Origin: Erwinia persicina
GTDB taxonomy: Bacteria; Pseudomonadota; Gammaproteobacteria; Enterobacterales; Enterobacteriaceae
DNA: 64,000 nucleotides
Reading direction: 5' to 3'
NCBI RefSeq assembly: GCF_014838825.1
Contig: NZ_JACYMO010000004.1
Span: forward strand, 1 to 64,000
This document shows positions 1 to 7,180 of the stretch, piece by piece. A program made the translations under genes and the position numbers. Each line of letters starts with the position of its first letter. Within the stretch, counting starts at the first letter, position 1. The notes below the pieces were generated by a model. It was not told the origin of the DNA and made no database searches. It worked only from the letters and a program-made list of their open reading frames with translations.

Positions 1-66
1 TCCGGCGGTTCAGATGCTTCCTGAACCTCCTGAGCCGCTGGCCTGTAAGCCGTTGTGCCGTCTCAG

Positions 67-125
67 TGGTTGCGCATTATAGACAGGCGACCCGGGAACG
101 CAAGCAGTAATATCGACTTTTTTAC
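67..125 (-). promoter_or_regulatory. rRNA operon P1 promoter with UP-like element, reading out of the left edge
   Basis: On the minus strand the -10 hexamer TATAAT lies at 81-76 and the -35 hexamer TTGCGT at 103-98. They are separated by the 16-bp spacer typical of rrn P1 promoters. A GC-rich discriminator (GCGCAACC) follows the -10, and the expected start is A67. The downstream transcribed stretch (ACTGAGACGGCACAACGGC) closely resembles the rrnB P1 leader as I remember it. An A-rich tract upstream of the -35 (about 104-125) resembles an UP element. In E. coli the gene next to gmhB is rrsH, so the operon itself should lie beyond position 1. Such promoters answer to growth rate, ppGpp and DksA; dksA lies at the other end of this window. 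Confidence 0.85.
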
Positions 126-158
126 TGCCTGCTTAAAGTTCGTGCGAAACGCTGTTTT

Positions 159-719
159 TTAGCCCTGTTTAATCCGTGCTGGCAGCGCTTTCAGGCTGTC
201 CAGTACCCAATCCGCCGCTTGCTCACCTTCAGCCGTCACCGGTTTACCGCTGCGGACCAGCACCTTTTTTCCGATCCCGGCAGCAAAAGCAGCCTGCATA
301 TCCTCAATCTTATCGCCAACCATATATGAAGCGGCCATATCAATGTTCAGATCCTGTTGAGCCGTCAGGAGCATACCCGGCTGGGGTTTGCGGCAGTCAC
401 AAGACTGTCGGAACGCTTCTACTATTGCATCCGGGTGGTGCGGACAGAAGTAGATGCCGTCCAGGTCCACTTCACGGTCAGCCAGTGACCAGTCCATCCA
501 CTCGGTAAGGTGCATAAACTGATCTTCGGTGAACATACCGCGCGCAATACCAGACTGGTTAGTCACCAGGACCAGCGCGAAGCCCATTTCCTTCAGTTCA
601 CGCAAGGCATCAATCACGCCGTCGATAAACTCAAAGTTGTCACTTTCAAAAACGTAACCGTGATCCACATTAATAGTGCCATCACGATCGAGGAAAATTG
701 CGGGGACTTTCTCAGTCAC
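159..719 (-). CDS. gmhB: D-glycero-beta-D-manno-heptose 1,7-bisphosphate 7-phosphatase GmhB
   Basis: This cytoplasmic HAD-family phosphatase removes the C7 phosphate of heptose bisphosphate during synthesis of ADP-heptose for the lipopolysaccharide inner core. The 186-residue protein shows the HAD nucleophile motif FLDRDGT with Asp11 and Asp13 near the N terminus. It also has the subfamily zinc site, Cys92-x-His94 and Cys107-x-Cys109. Length is close to the E. coli protein. The ATG at 719 is preceded by AGGAG at the right distance. It lies between an rRNA promoter on its downstream side and the divergent metNIQ operon, the E. coli arrangement. Confidence 0.96.
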   Translation of the reverse strand: MTEKVPAIFLDRDGTINVDHGYVFESDNFEFIDGVIDALRELKEMGFALVLVTNQSGIARGMFTEDQFMHLTEWMDWSLADREVDLDGIYFCPHHPDAIVEAFRQSCDCRKPQPGMLLTAQQDLNIDMAASYMVGDKIEDMQAAFAAGIGKKVLVRSGKPVTAEGEQAADWVLDSLKALPARIKQG

Positions 720-801
720 GTAGGAACTCCTGCTTCAAAATTTGCCGTAGTGTATCGCATCATTGCGCTAAAAGAGAGAATGCCCGTTTGAATGACTTCG
801 A

Positions 802-830
802 TTGATTTAGACGTCTGGATGCCCTACCAT
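802..830 (+). promoter_or_regulatory. metNIQ promoter with MetJ box
   Basis: A perfect 8-bp met box, AGACGTCT, lies at 809-816. It is followed by a degenerate half-match at 817-824, as expected for MetJ, which binds tandem boxes cooperatively. The box sits in the spacer of a plausible sigma-70 promoter, TTGATT at 802-807 and TACCAT at 825-830 with 17 bp between. Bound MetJ-SAM would therefore block RNA polymerase. The palindrome and spacing are seen directly; the regulation is inferred from the E. coli MetJ regulon. Confidence 0.75.
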
Positions 831-908
831 CCATTCAGTCCCGGTAATCAGGGATACCGTTTTTATTGAACGCCACGGATAACTCCCATCACGATAATAA
901 ATAAATCA

Positions 909-1940
909 ATGATTAAACTTTCAAATATCACCAAAGTATTCCAGCAAGGGTCACGCAGCATTACCGCCCTGTCCGATGTCAGTCTGCATGTGCCTGCCGG
1001 ACAAATTTATGGCGTGATCGGCGCTTCCGGTGCGGGTAAAAGCACCCTGATCCGCTGCGTCAATTTACTGGAGCGCCCTACGTCCGGCAGCGTGCTGGTT
1101 GATAACCAGGATCTCACTACGCTGTCGGAAGGGCAGCTCACCCTGGCGCGCCGCCAGATTGGCATGATTTTCCAGCACTTTAATCTGCTGAACTCGCGCA
1201 CCGTTGCCGGTAATGTGGCGCTCCCGCTGGAGCTGGGTAACCTGTCGAAAGCCGAGATCAAACATCGCGTTACTGAACTGCTGGATCTGGTCGGCCTGGC
1301 TGACAAGCATGATTCATGGCCTGCCAACCTTTCCGGCGGGCAGAAACAGCGTGTGGCAATCGCCCGTGCGCTGGCCAGTAACCCGAAAGTGCTGCTGTGC
1401 GATGAAGCCACCAGCGCGCTGGATCCGGCCACTACCCGCTCCATCCTGGAGCTGCTGAAGGATATTAACCGCCGTCTGGGGATCACCATTCTGCTGATCA
1501 CGCATGAGATGGATGTCGTAAAACGTATCTGTGACTGTGTTGCAGTGATCAGCAACGGACAGTTGATCGAGCAGGATACGGTGAGCGAAGTTTTCTCTCA
1601 TCCGAAGACGCCGCTGGCACAGCAGTTTATCCAGTCAACGCTGCATCTGGACATTCCAGAAGATTACCTCAAGCGTCTGACGCCGGAAGCCAGTCCTACG
1701 ACCGTTCCTTTATTGCGTCTGGAGTTTACCGGTCAGTCGGTCGATGCGCCGCTGTTGTCTGAGTCAGCCCGCCGCTTCAATGTGAATAACAATATTATCA
1801 GTGCGCAGATGGATTACGCCGGAGGCGTGAAGTTCGGCATTATGCTGGCTGAGATCCACGGTGACGCAGCCGACACCCAGGCTGCCATCGCCTTCCTGCA
1901 AGAACACCATGTAAAGATAGAGGTATTAGGTTATGTCTGA
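909..1940 (+). CDS. metN: Methionine ABC transporter ATP-binding protein MetN
   Basis: This is the ATPase of the D/L-methionine importer MetNIQ on the cytoplasmic face of the inner membrane. In the 343-residue protein the Walker [10 protein letters not shown] is at 38-46, the ABC signature LSGGQ at 141-145, and Walker B with DEATSALD from about 161. The C-terminal hundred residues form the NIL domain that binds methionine and trans-inhibits transport in this family. It overlaps metI by 8 bases, consistent with translational coupling. A MetJ box lies about 95 bases upstream. Confidence 0.97.
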   Translation: MIKLSNITKVFQQGSRSITALSDVSLHVPAGQIYGVIGASGAGKSTLIRCVNLLERPTSGSVLVDNQDLTTLSEGQLTLARRQIGMIFQHFNLLNSRTVAGNVALPLELGNLSKAEIKHRVTELLDLVGLADKHDSWPANLSGGQKQRVAIARALASNPKVLLCDEATSALDPATTRSILELLKDINRRLGITILLITHEMDVVKRICDCVAVISNGQLIEQDTVSEVFSHPKTPLAQQFIQSTLHLDIPEDYLKRLTPEASPTTVPLLRLEFTGQSVDAPLLSESARRFNVNNNIISAQMDYAGGVKFGIMLAEIHGDAADTQAAIAFLQEHHVKIEVLGYV

Positions 1941-2586
1941 GGCGATGATGTGGTTAATGGGCCGCGGCATCTGGGAAACCCTGATGATGACCTTTGTCTC
2001 CGGCTTTTTCGGTTTTGTGCTTGGCCTGCCGGTCGGCGTTCTTCTGTATGTTACCCGCCCGGGGCAGATCGTGGCGAACGCAAAGCTTTACCGCGTGCTG
2101 TCAGCGGCGGTCAACATCTTCCGTTCTATCCCGTTCATTATCCTGCTGGTCTGGATGATCCCCTTCACCCGCATTATTGTCGGCACCTCGATCGGCCTGC
2201 AGGCAGCGATTGTTCCGCTTACCGTGGGTGCTGCACCTTTTATTGCGCGCATGGTAGAGAACGCCCTGCTTGAACTGCCCACCGGTTTAATTGAGGCATC
2301 ACGCGCCATGGGGGCTACCCCACTACAGATCATCCGCAAGGTTCTGTTACCGGAAGCACTCCCTGGTCTGGTGAATGCCGCTACTATTACTCTGATTACC
2401 CTGGTCGGCTATTCTGCAATGGGTGGTGCTGTCGGTGCAGGTGGTCTGGGTCAGATTGGCTATCAGTATGGTTATATCGGTTATAACGCGACGGTGATGA
2501 ACACGGTATTAATCCTGCTGGTTGTTTTGGTGTATTTGATTCAGTTCTGCGGCGATCGCATCGTTCGTGCGGTCAGTCACAAGTAA
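1933..2586 (+). CDS. metI: Methionine ABC transporter permease MetI
   Basis: This 217-residue inner-membrane permease forms the homodimeric channel of the methionine importer. Several hydrophobic segments run from about residue 15 to 210. The EAA loop that docks onto MetN lies around [20 protein letters not shown], in the middle of the protein. The size matches the E. coli protein. The start overlaps the end of metN, and metQ follows after 36 bases, so the three genes form one operon. Confidence 0.97.
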   Translation: MSEAMMWLMGRGIWETLMMTFVSGFFGFVLGLPVGVLLYVTRPGQIVANAKLYRVLSAAVNIFRSIPFIILLVWMIPFTRIIVGTSIGLQAAIVPLTVGAAPFIARMVENALLELPTGLIEASRAMGATPLQIIRKVLLPEALPGLVNAATITLITLVGYSAMGGAVGAGGLGQIGYQYGYIGYNATVMNTVLILLVVLVYLIQFCGDRIVRAVSHK

Positions 2587-2622
2587 ACACAACAGTAATT
2601 TCTCTCTATTTAAGGAAGGGAT

Positions 2623-3438
2623 ATGTCTTTTAATGTTAAAACGCTTGCCGCTGTCGGCGCGCTTATCGGTACCCTGGCACTGGCTGGCTGTGACCAGAAA
2701 GAGAAAGATCCAAACCACATTAAAGTGGGTGTGATCGTCGGGAGCGAACAGCAGGTTGCCGAGGTGGCAGCAAAAGTCGCTAAAGATAAATATGGTCTGG
2801 ACGTTGAGCTGGTGACCTTCAACGATTATGTACTGCCTAACGAAGCGTTGAGCAAAGGCGACATTGATGCAAATGCCTTCCAGCACAAACCTTATCTCGA
2901 TCAGCAGATCAAAGACCGTGGCTACAAGCTGGTGTCTGTCGGCAGCACGTTTGTCTATCCGATTGCCGGTTACTCTAAGAAAATCAAATCGCTGGATGAA
3001 CTGCAGAACGGTGCCCAGGTCGCAATCCCTAACGATCCTACCAACCTGGGCCGTTCTCTGCTGCTGCTGCAGAAAGTGGGTCTGATCAAACTAAAAGACG
3101 GCGTTGGCCTGCTGCCAACCTCGCTGGATGTGGTTGAGAACCCGAAAAACCTGAAGCTGGTCGAGCTGGAAGCGCCACAGCTGCCACGTTCTCTGGACGA
3201 TCAGCAGATCGCGCTGGCCGTCATCAACACCACCTATGCCAGTCAGATTAACCTGACACCGGCAAAAGACGGTATTTTCGTGGAAGACAAAGACTCCCCT
3301 TACGTGAACCTGATCGTCGCCCGTGAAGATAACAAAGACGCGGAAAACGTGAAGAAATTCGTCCAGGCCTATCAGTCTGATGAAGTGAATGACGCCGCGA
3401 ACAAAGTGTTCAACGGTGGCGCAGTCAAAGGCTGGTAA
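2623..3438 (+). CDS. metQ: Methionine-binding lipoprotein MetQ
   Basis: This is the periplasmic substrate-binding lipoprotein of the methionine importer, 271 residues, NLPA family. A type II signal peptide ends in the lipobox LALAGC with Cys23 as the lipidated residue. The residue after the cysteine is Asp, the classical inner-membrane retention signal that prevents Lol export, so the mature protein is predicted to stay on the inner membrane beside MetNI. The rest aligns throughout with E. coli MetQ from memory, including the C-terminal VFNGGAVKGW. A hairpin follows the stop codon. Confidence 0.97.
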   Translation: MSFNVKTLAAVGALIGTLALAGCDQKEKDPNHIKVGVIVGSEQQVAEVAAKVAKDKYGLDVELVTFNDYVLPNEALSKGDIDANAFQHKPYLDQQIKDRGYKLVSVGSTFVYPIAGYSKKIKSLDELQNGAQVAIPNDPTNLGRSLLLLQKVGLIKLKDGVGLLPTSLDVVENPKNLKLVELEAPQLPRSLDDQQIALAVINTTYASQINLTPAKDGIFVEDKDSPYVNLIVAREDNKDAENVKKFVQAYQSDEVNDAANKVFNGGAVKGW

Positions 3439-3447
3439 GTTGCAACT

Positions 3448-3474
3448 GCGGGTGGTGCCTGCCACCCGCATTCT
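3448..3474 (+). terminator. Hairpin after metQ, probable operon terminator
   Basis: The inverted repeat GCGGGTGG at 3448-3455 pairs with CCACCCGC at 3462-3469 across a 6-base loop. It lies 10 bases after the metQ stop. The following run (ATTCTCAT) is only moderately T-rich, so termination may be partial. Confidence 0.55.
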
Positions 3475-3578
3475 CATCGTCTCATTATCATACGTGCTTT
3501 AGTGCATGCTCTCCGCTTGTTATTTCTGCTCTGGCTTGGTTCAATAACGCCACTTTTACCGAACGTGAGGAATTCCCC

Positions 3579-3983
3579 ATGCGTGTTTTACCGCTCTGTC
3601 TGTTAGCACTGTCGCTGACAGGGTGTTCGTTGCTGCCTAAACCCTATGAGCCCGTTAAACCATTTCCGCAGTCAACGCAAAACGACTCATCTCACTCTAA
3701 ACCCGCAGCCCGCCCTGCTCCGGTAAAACTGTATACGGATGCAGCCGATCTGGTGAGCAAACCGTTCCGCGACCTGGGGGAAGTGTATGGTGATGATTGT
3801 CAGAGCAACGCACAGGATTCGCCACCCAATCTTGCGACAGCACGCAAACGCATGCAGATACGAGCCTCCGGCATGAAAGCAAATGCGGTACTCGTCCATA
3901 AATGTGAAATTGTTAGCGGCGCTCAGGGCTGCCTGCGTCAGGCCGTATGCCAGGGTTCTGCCCTGAAGGTCTCCAGCCAGTAA
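3579..3983 (+). CDS. rcsF: Outer-membrane stress-sensor lipoprotein RcsF
   Basis: RcsF senses envelope damage and activates the Rcs phosphorelay by relieving IgaA inhibition. It is a 134-residue protein with a lipobox LTGC at Cys16 and Ser at +2, which permits outer-membrane sorting. The proline-rich linker (about 17-50) is the part that in E. coli threads through outer-membrane beta-barrels. The C-terminal domain carries Cys74, Cys109, Cys118 and Cys124, which form the two non-consecutive disulfides known for this family. ATG is preceded by GAGGAA. It lies after metQ as in E. coli, but is separated from trmO by a paralog. Confidence 0.93.
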   Translation: MRVLPLCLLALSLTGCSLLPKPYEPVKPFPQSTQNDSSHSKPAARPAPVKLYTDAADLVSKPFRDLGEVYGDDCQSNAQDSPPNLATARKRMQIRASGMKANAVLVHKCEIVSGAQGCLRQAVCQGSALKVSSQ

Positions 3984-4163
3984 CCCCCGCTTTTGTTCTG
4001 TACCGGGGGCAGTTGCGACCCCTGGTCCTGAACACCTACTGCCCCGAATCGGTGAAAGACAGCCCGCCTCAACCTATAAGATAATCCCTATATTTATCTT
4101 TGTATTCAACAAGTTATTTTATAAAAAAACCGATAGTGATAAACTCGCCACTTCAAATAACAC

Positions 4164-4182
4164 TATACAAAGGAATTGTATA
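4164..4182 (+). promoter_or_regulatory. Perfect 7-bp inverted repeat enclosing the ribosome binding site of the rcsF paralog
   Basis: TATACAA at 4164-4170 and TTGTATA at 4176-4182 are exact reverse complements. They flank the 5-base loop AGGAA, which is the Shine-Dalgarno sequence, and the ATG starts at the next base. In RNA this would form a weak, A/U-rich hairpin displaying or hiding the ribosome binding site. In DNA it could be an operator. Either control role is inference. Confidence 0.55.
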
Positions 4183-4578
4183 ATGCGTAAATTAGCCTTT
4201 ATTTTGGTATCATTAGCCCTGACTGGTTGTGCGCACACAGCAGACCAGAATGATCAAAAAAAATCCCAATCAAAACCCGAGGCAAAAAGCACTATGTCGG
4301 TTGTGACCTCTCACACCCCAGTAAAACTGCTGAGTCACCCTGACGAACTCGCGGGCAAACCTTTCCTGACATTAGGCCGGGTTACCGGTTCAGCCTGCCA
4401 GACCAGAGCCGCAGATTTTCCTACTGACATGAACATTGTGCGTCATCAGCTGCAGACCAAGGCGGCTACGCTTCACGCCAATGCTGTGCTGCTGAATAAT
4501 TGTGAAATCACGGCCAGCATTGAGGGCTGCTATCGTCAGACCCTGTGCCAGGGTTCAGCCCTGAGAGTCGCCCAGTAG
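4183..4578 (+). CDS. RcsF-like lipoprotein, tandem paralog of RcsF
   Basis: A 131-residue predicted outer-membrane lipoprotein resembling its upstream neighbour RcsF. The lipobox is LTGC at Cys16 with Ala at +2. Cys72, Cys107, Cys116 and Cys122 keep exactly the 35-9-6 spacing of RcsF Cys74/109/118/124. Segments such as GKPF..LG, HANAVL, CEI and CQGSAL are shared. The linker (about 17-46) differs: it is rich in Gln, Lys, Asp and Ser with only one proline, instead of proline-rich. The upstream 100 bases are clearly AT-rich. Its stop codon shares one base with the GTG of trmO, so this copy occupies the position next to trmO that rcsF has in E. coli. Function is not established: it may be a second Rcs input, a decoy or a diverging duplicate. 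Confidence 0.88.
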   Translation: MRKLAFILVSLALTGCAHTADQNDQKKSQSKPEAKSTMSVVTSHTPVKLLSHPDELAGKPFLTLGRVTGSACQTRAADFPTDMNIVRHQLQTKAATLHANAVLLNNCEITASIEGCYRQTLCQGSALRVAQ

Positions 4579-5285
4579 TGACCACATTTTCCTTCCAGCA
4601 AATCGGCAAGATTCATTCCCCGTGGAAGGAAAAGTTTGCTGTTCCCCGCCAGCCTGGCTTAATTCAGGATGGCGGCGGAGAGCTCCATTTCGATGCGCCT
4701 TATAATCATCCCGATGCGGTACGTGGCCTGGAAGCCTTCAGCCACCTGTGGCTGCTGTTTATCTTCCACCAGACGATGGAAGGCGGCTGGCGTCCAACGG
4801 TACGTCCCCCACGTTTAGGCGGTAATGCGCGTATGGGGGTCTTCGCCACCCGTTCAACCTTCCGTCCTAACCCGGTCGGGATGTCTCTGGTGGAACTGAA
4901 AGGAATTCGCTATGAGCGACAGCAGGTCATCCTCGAATTGGGCAGCCTTGACCTGGTTGACGGTACCCCTGTCGTTGATATCAAACCCTACCTGCCGTTT
5001 GCCGAAGCATTACCTGACGCACGCGCCGGTTTTGCCCAGCAGGCCCCTGTTGCCGATATGCCGGTGAGCTTTAGCCCCCATGCACGGATGCAGCTGATGC
5101 AGCACCAGCAGCGCTTTCCCCATCTTGAACGTTTTATTCATCAGGTTCTCGCCCAGGATCCGCGCCCTGCCTATCGCAAAGGCGAAGAGCCCGAGCGTGA
5201 ATATGCTGCATGGCTGCTGGATTTCAACGTCCGCTGGCGTGTTATCCACCCAGGCACAGAAGTTATCGCCATCGACCCGCGTTAA
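4578..5285 (+). CDS. trmO: tRNA (adenine(37)-N6)-methyltransferase TrmO
   Basis: TrmO (TsaA/YaeB) methylates N6 of t6A37 in tRNA-Thr(GGU) with SAM as donor. I choose the GTG at 4578, which overlaps the preceding stop codon by one base. It gives 235 residues beginning V-T-T-F-S-F-Q-Q-I-G, matching the length and N terminus of the E. coli protein. An in-frame ATG at 4545 lies inside the upstream gene and adds 11 unrelated residues. Family features include EKFAVPRQPGL near the N terminus and the substrate loop with RSTFRPNPVG. No strong Shine-Dalgarno is visible, so translation is probably coupled to the rcsF paralog. Confidence 0.93.
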   Translation: MTTFSFQQIGKIHSPWKEKFAVPRQPGLIQDGGGELHFDAPYNHPDAVRGLEAFSHLWLLFIFHQTMEGGWRPTVRPPRLGGNARMGVFATRSTFRPNPVGMSLVELKGIRYERQQVILELGSLDLVDGTPVVDIKPYLPFAEALPDARAGFAQQAPVADMPVSFSPHARMQLMQHQQRFPHLERFIHQVLAQDPRPAYRKGEEPEREYAAWLLDFNVRWRVIHPGTEVIAIDPR

Positions 5286-5378
5286 TTTCTCCCGGCACCT
5301 TTTGACTCTCCTGTCACACTGATACACTAGCGTCCACGTTTTTTTGGCTCTCTTTCCGTTCATATGGAATCGTAACTC

Positions 5379-7097
5379 ATGCGTACTACTCAATATTTGC
5401 TCTCCACTCTGAAGGAGACACCTGCCGATGCCGAAGTGATCAGCCACCAGCTGATGCTGCGCGCTGGCATGATCCGTAAACTGGCATCCGGTCTTTATAC
5501 CTGGCTGCCAACCGGTTTACGCGTGCTCAAAAAAGTTGAAAACATCGTGCGCGAAGAGATGAACAACGCCGGTGCGATTGAGATCTCTATGCCGGTTGTT
5601 CAGCCGGCAGATTTGTGGCAGGAGAGTGGCCGTTGGGAGCAGTACGGGCCGGAGCTGCTGCGCTTCGTTGACCGTGGTGAGCGCCCTTTTGTTCTGGGTC
5701 CGACGCATGAAGAGGTGATCACTGACCTGATCCGTAACGAACTCAGCTCTTACAAGCAGTTGCCGATAAATCTGTTCCAGATCCAGACCAAATTCCGTGA
5801 TGAAGTGCGCCCGCGTTTCGGCGTCATGCGTTCGCGTGAATTCATCATGAAAGATGCCTACTCGTTCCACACCACCCAGGAATCCCTGCAGGAAACCTAT
5901 GAGGCGATGTATCGCGCCTACAGCCAGAGTTTCACCCGCATGGGCCTCGACTTCCGCGCTGTTGATGCGGATACCGGCTCTATCGGCGGCAGTGCCTCAC
6001 ACGAGTTCCAGGTTCTGGCACAGAGCGGTGAAGACGATGTGGTGTTCTCTACCGAGTCTGACTACGCCGCTAATATTGAAAAAGCGGAAGCGGTCGCACC
6101 GGCCGGTGGCCGTGCGGCTGCCACCCAGCCAATGGAGCAGTTCGCAACGCCCGATGCGAAAACCATTGCTGAGCTGGTCGAACAATATGGCCTGCCTGTT
6201 GAAAAAACCGTCAAAACCCTGATGGTACACGCAACCAAAGAGAGCGGTCATAGCCTTGTTGCCCTGCTGGTGCGTGGCGATCACGAGCTGAACGAAATCA
6301 AAGCAGAGCATCTTGATATCGTTGCCTCACCGCTGACCTTTGCAACCGAAGACGAGATCCGCACGCTGGTGAACGCCGGTCCTGGCTCCCTCGGCCCGGT
6401 CGGGCTGAATATGCCCATCATCGCAGACCGCAGCGTTGCGGCGATGAATGACTTTAGCGCCGGTGCCAATGTTGACGGGCAGCATCTTAAAGGCATTAAC
6501 TGGGAGCGCGATCTGCCGCTGCCGCGCGTCGCGGATATCCGCAACGTGGTTGAAGGCGATGCCAGCCCGGATGGAAAAGGCACGCTGCTGATCAAGCGCG
6601 GTATTGAAGTCGGTCATATCTTCCAGCTCGGCACCAAGTACTCTGAAGCGATGAAAGCGTCCGTACAGGGTGAAGATGGCCGTAATCAGATTATGACCAT
6701 GGGCTGCTACGGGATTGGTATTACCCGCATCGTGGCGGCAGCGATTGAGCAGAACCATGACGAGCGTGGGATCATCTGGTCACCGGCGCTGGCACCTTTC
6801 CAGGTGGCGATTCTGCCGATGAACATGCAGAAGTCTTTCCGCGTGAAAGAACTGGCTGAAGAGTTGTATGCCACCCTGCGCGCCAGAGGCATTGACGTTA
6901 TCCTCGACGACCGTAAAGAGCGCCCTGGCGTGATGTTTGCCGATATGGAACTGATTGGCGTGCCGCACAGCATCGTGATCGGCGACCGCAACCTCGACAG
7001 CGAAGAAGTGGAATACAAATCGCGTCGTAGCGGTGAGAAGCGCATGATCAAAACCAACGAAATCGTTGATTTCCTGGTGAGTGAACTGGCGGTTTAA
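5379..7097 (+). CDS. proS: Prolyl-tRNA synthetase ProS
   Basis: This class II aminoacyl-tRNA synthetase charges tRNA-Pro. It has 572 residues, the length of the E. coli enzyme. Motif 2 lies around [17 protein letters not shown], and motif 3 includes [17 protein letters not shown]. Between them, from about residue 220 to 400, is the insertion domain of bacterial-type ProRS that edits mischarged Ala-tRNA-Pro. The C-terminal anticodon-binding domain starts near residue 470. A strong bidirectional terminator separates it from the convergent metalloprotease gene. Confidence 0.98.
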   Translation: MRTTQYLLSTLKETPADAEVISHQLMLRAGMIRKLASGLYTWLPTGLRVLKKVENIVREEMNNAGAIEISMPVVQPADLWQESGRWEQYGPELLRFVDRGERPFVLGPTHEEVITDLIRNELSSYKQLPINLFQIQTKFRDEVRPRFGVMRSREFIMKDAYSFHTTQESLQETYEAMYRAYSQSFTRMGLDFRAVDADTGSIGGSASHEFQVLAQSGEDDVVFSTESDYAANIEKAEAVAPAGGRAAATQPMEQFATPDAKTIAELVEQYGLPVEKTVKTLMVHATKESGHSLVALLVRGDHELNEIKAEHLDIVASPLTFATEDEIRTLVNAGPGSLGPVGLNMPIIADRSVAAMNDFSAGANVDGQHLKGINWERDLPLPRVADIRNVVEGDASPDGKGTLLIKRGIEVGHIFQLGTKYSEAMKASVQGEDGRNQIMTMGCYGIGITRIVAAAIEQNHDERGIIWSPALAPFQVAILPMNMQKSFRVKELAEELYATLRARGIDVILDDRKERPGVMFADMELIGVPHSIVIGDRNLDSEEVEYKSRRSGEKRMIKTNEIVDFLVSELAV

Positions 7098-7147
7098 CCC
7101 GCTGACGCAGGCCGGAAAGACGGGCTGAGGTTACCGTTTCACTGATA

Positions 7148-7176
7148 AAAAAAGCCACCGCATGCGGTGGCTTTTT
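7148..7176. terminator. Bidirectional terminator between proS and the M48 protease
   Basis: A near-perfect palindrome, AGCCACCGCA at 7153-7162 and TGCGGTGGCT at 7163-7172, has A residues before it and TTTTT after it. It serves both convergent genes. Confidence 0.85.
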
Positions 7177-7180
7177 CATT

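Noticed and set aside
1007-1555. A 182-codon minus-strand open frame opposite metN
   Set aside because: Composition (Ser/Arg/Leu rich) mirrors the GC-rich metN codons; no start context or homology.
3984-4009. CCCCCG/CGGGGG hairpin after rcsF as a terminator
   Set aside because: Six-base stem with a 14-base loop and no T-run after it.
4545-4577. ATG at 4545 as the start of trmO
   Set aside because: It lies inside the rcsF paralog and adds 11 residues absent from the family; GTG at 4578 gives the family length and N terminus.
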